Assembly: GCA_945883455.1 (NCBI GenBank)
Contig: CAMCXJ010000100.1
Coordinates: forward strand, 1-7,926
Length of the DNA: 7,926 nucleotides
Direction: 5' to 3'
Origin: Prosthecobacter debontii
GTDB taxonomy: Bacteria > Verrucomicrobiota > Verrucomicrobiia > Verrucomicrobiales > Akkermansiaceae
The notes below the pieces were generated by a model, which was not told the origin of the DNA, did not search any database, and saw nothing but the letters and a program-made list of their open reading frames with translations. Positions 6,096-7,926 of this stretch are shown piece after piece; position 1 is the stretch's first letter, and every line of letters starts with the position of its first letter. The position numbers and the translations under genes are program-made.

Positions 6096-7274
6096 TCACT
6101 CATCCGGTAGATACGCGGCGTCGCGGTCGATCTGGAAGCTCCATTTCAGCGGGGTTTCCACGGCTTTTCCTTCTGTGTCTTGCCACGTGACCTGCACTTG
6201 GCAGACGGGCTGGCGGAGGCGGCGGTTGACCTGCCATGAGAAAATTTTGCCCTCGCTGGCGTAGTTCGCGGGCACCTCGCCGAAGCCCGCGACCTGCATT
6301 TTAAGCGTGGCCGGATCGATTTTTTCCGCTGTGGAAAGATCCACGGAAATCACAGGCAGGCGGGAGCTGATGATCGCGCCCGGCTGGGGTTCGACAGGGA
6401 AGGGGAGCTCCTGAGCCAGCCCTTCAACCAATCCGGCGGGCATGTCCGTCTGGGAGTCGCGGAAGGTTATGGCGAAATCGAAGATCTTGTCGTAATTGCC
6501 GAGGATGATGTAGCGCGGCAGGACTTCGTTGGGGATCGCGCGTTTCACTTTTCCCGGCTGGACGGTGAAGAGATGCGTGTAGCCGAGCTGTTTGGCCTTG
6601 GTGAGCATTTCCTCGGTGAAAAAACCGCCCGGGTAGGCGTAGGTTTTCACGGAGCCGCCGAATTTTCCCTCCAGGAAACGTTTCGATTCGCCCATCTCGG
6701 TGTTGAGGAACTTGTCATAGGTCTGCGGGCCGCGCTTGCGGTTGGCCTTCACGGCCTGGGGAAACGGATGGGTTACCGAGTGGCTGCCGATCGTGGCACC
6801 ATGTTTCATCATCTCCTTGATCATCGCGGTGGTTAGCGCCTTGCCGCCGCCATCCACGTAGTTCTTGTAGAGGTAAACCGTGAACGGGTAGCCGAACTCT
6901 TTGAGGATCGGATATGCCTGCGTATAGGTGGAGATCCAGCCGTCGTCGATGGTGATCACCACGGCCTTTGCAGGGATCTCTTTGGTGCCCTCTTTCCATG
7001 CGATGAAATCCGCCATCGGGATCACCGGTAGGCCGAGTTGGCGGATCGCTTCCATCTGTTTGCGGAACTTCGAGGTGCGGATACGCATCGCGGTCTCGCG
7101 CTCGGTTTCGGAAAAATCATGGTATCCGAGCACCGCCACGCGGACGCCGTCGTCCGGTACGTCGAGAGCGCGCAGCGGCTCGGCGGCGGGTGCTGTCTCG
7201 GGAGAAGGCGCCTGACCGAGAAGGGGCGAAACCACCACCATCCATGCGAAAAACAGTTCTTTCGGAAATCTCAT
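6096..7274 (-). CDS. Secreted polysaccharide deacetylase (CE4/NodB-like) with C-terminal beta-rich domain
   Basis: The protein has 392 residues. The N-terminus (KELFFAWMVVVSPLLGQA) is a plausible signal peptide with cleavage near residue 20-22, followed by a short Pro/Ala-rich linker. The NodB-type domain spans about 45-270. It shows YHDF (51-54), motif 1 TIDDGW (108-113; Asp110 the likely base, Asp111 a metal ligand), motif 2 GSHSVTHP (163-170; His165 and His169 metal ligands) and YAYPGGFF (212-219) in place of the usual R-x-P-Y-G motif. Such enzymes remove N-acetyl groups from peptidoglycan, chitin-like or poly-N-acetylglucosamine chains outside the cytoplasm; the substrate here is unknown. 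Residues about 295-392 form a separate region with alternating hydrophobic residues, probably an Ig-like sandwich; I do not recognise its family. An in-frame TAA at 7287-7289 limits the start to ATG 7274, preceded by GGGGAG and, further up, AAGG. Confidence 0.88.
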   Translation of the reverse strand: MRFPKELFFAWMVVVSPLLGQAPSPETAPAAEPLRALDVPDDGVRVAVLGYHDFSETERETAMRIRTSKFRKQMEAIRQLGLPVIPMADFIAWKEGTKEIPAKAVVITIDDGWISTYTQAYPILKEFGYPFTVYLYKNYVDGGGKALTTAMIKEMMKHGATIGSHSVTHPFPQAVKANRKRGPQTYDKFLNTEMGESKRFLEGKFGGSVKTYAYPGGFFTEEMLTKAKQLGYTHLFTVQPGKVKRAIPNEVLPRYIILGNYDKIFDFAITFRDSQTDMPAGLVEGLAQELPFPVEPQPGAIISSRLPVISVDLSTAEKIDPATLKMQVAGFGEVPANYASEGKIFSWQVNRRLRQPVCQVQVTWQDTEGKAVETPLKWSFQIDRDAAYLPDE

Positions 7275-7329
7275 CTCCCCGGAACCTTAGCTGCATTGGC
7301 TTGGTGTGCAATCCAAACGGCATGAACAG

Positions 7330-7371
7330 GCCCGGCCTTTCCGGCGCTCATTTCTGGCAGAAGGCCTGGGC
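7330..7371 (-). terminator. Candidate secA 3' hairpin (no U-tract)
   Basis: GCCCGGCCTT at 7330-7339 pairs with AAGGCCTGGGC at 7361-7371, giving a 10-bp GC-rich stem with a one-base bulge and a 21-nt loop. On the minus strand it lies 23 nt after the secA stop codon. No run of T follows, so it may act as an RNA-stabilising or factor-dependent end rather than a classical intrinsic terminator. Confidence 0.35.
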
Positions 7372-7394
7372 ATCCGCAGAGGCGCTTTCACGGT

Positions 7395-7926
7395 TCACCC
7401 CTCTTTCCCGCAGCATTGCTTGAACTTTTTCCCGGAGCCGCAGGGGCAGGGAGCGTTGCGGCCGGCGGTCTCGATGGCGAAGCTGGGCTTGCGTTTCGGG
7501 AGGTTGAGCTTGAGGCCGGGGGTTTCCTCGCCGGAGTCGTGTGGCGAGGAAACGAGCTGCCCGGAGCTGCCGGACGAGGCCATGTTGTCTCTGGTGAGCG
7601 CGGCCTCGCCGCCCTGAAGCTGGCGGGGCTGGCTGTGAAGCTGGCGGAGGAAATCCTCAAGGTTCGAAGCGGAGCGGAAGAGATTGGTCAGCGCTTCCTG
7701 CTTGATGGAGTCCATCAGGGTGACGAAGAGGTTGTAGGCCTCGTTCTTATACTCGATGAGCGGATCTTTCTGGCCCTGGGCGCGGAGGCCGACGCCTTCG
7801 CGGAGCGCGTCCATGTTGTAGAGGTGTGCCTGCCATTGCTTGTCGATGGCGACGAGAACCATGCGGCGCTCCTCCTGATCTAGGACTTCGTAAGGGAGGC
7901 CGCCGACCTTGATCTCGTAGGTATCC
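7395..7926 (-). CDS. secA: Preprotein translocase ATPase SecA, C-terminal part (5' end beyond window)
   Basis: SecA is the ATPase motor that pushes unfolded preproteins through SecYEG. The last 176 residues are visible and the frame is open to the window edge; the ATG at 7862 is internal. ERRMVLVAIDKQWQAHLYNM followed by DALREGVGLR and GQKDPLIEYK is the helical-scaffold and two-helix-finger region. The following helix runs to LTNLFRSA. A polar linker of about 60 residues separates it from the zinc-binding tail. That tail reads NAPCPCGSGKKFKQCCGKEG and has the C-x-C-x8-C-C pattern which in SecA binds zinc and SecB or the ribosome. At the finger tip the residue that is Tyr794 in E. coli (LRGYAQKDP) is Gln (codon 7776-7778). 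The stop is TGA at 7395-7397. The ATPase motor and preprotein-binding domains lie outside the window, so completeness cannot be judged. Confidence 0.95.
   Translation of the reverse strand, partial: DTYEIKVGGLPYEVLDQEERRMVLVAIDKQWQAHLYNMDALREGVGLRAQGQKDPLIEYKNEAYNLFVTLMDSIKQEALTNLFRSASNLEDFLRQLHSQPRQLQGGEAALTRDNMASSGSSGQLVSSPHDSGEETPGLKLNLPKRKPSFAIETAGRNAPCPCGSGKKFKQCCGKEG

Noticed and set aside
7416..7883. 155-residue plus-strand frame antisense to secA
   Set aside because: The minus strand is unmistakably SecA; the antisense frame is low-complexity Gly/Ala/Glu/Val.

Overview
The window looks like a chromosomal housekeeping region of a GC-rich bacterium, most likely a member of the Verrucomicrobiota or a relative in the PVC/Bacteroidota range. 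The clues are the subtype of the type II topoisomerase subunit (the form with RDFGRGIPLGK, GLNGVGIKAVNALS and MGKNTPSRQEYI), the SecA C-terminus, and short CAGAT-type intergenic repeats. The assignment is an inference from sequence style; no search was run.

Layout. Bases 3-227 (+) carry the C-terminal part of a VapC-like PIN-domain toxin whose last conserved block is missing. It is followed by a repeat-rich gene-free stretch (228-386) with a 15-bp tandem duplication and one arm of a dispersed repeat. A complete type IIA topoisomerase ATPase/TOPRIM subunit (parE type, 387-2234, +) comes next. It converges, with a 6-bp gap, on a minus-strand series read from right to left: the secA 3' end (7926-7395, cut by the window edge), a secreted polysaccharide deacetylase (7274-6096), ffh (5958-4576), a YheT-type alpha/beta hydrolase (4346-3378) and a PhoH-family ATPase (3197-2241). 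The minus-strand genes are separated by 120-229 bp, so they are probably separate transcription units or loosely coupled ones rather than a tight operon.

Functionally, SecA and Ffh are the two targeting and translocation ATPases of the Sec system, and the deacetylase, with its own signal peptide, is a probable Sec client. ParE handles chromosome decatenation and supercoiling. PhoH is linked to RNA metabolism. The hydrolase is a general esterase-like enzyme of unknown substrate.

I found no evidence of a new multi-gene system. The points worth a second look are the PIN-toxin remnant beside repeats, the intergenic repeat families (a CAGAT inverted element and heptamer arrays), a Gln at the SecA two-helix-finger tip where Tyr is usual, and the unassigned C-terminal domain of the deacetylase.
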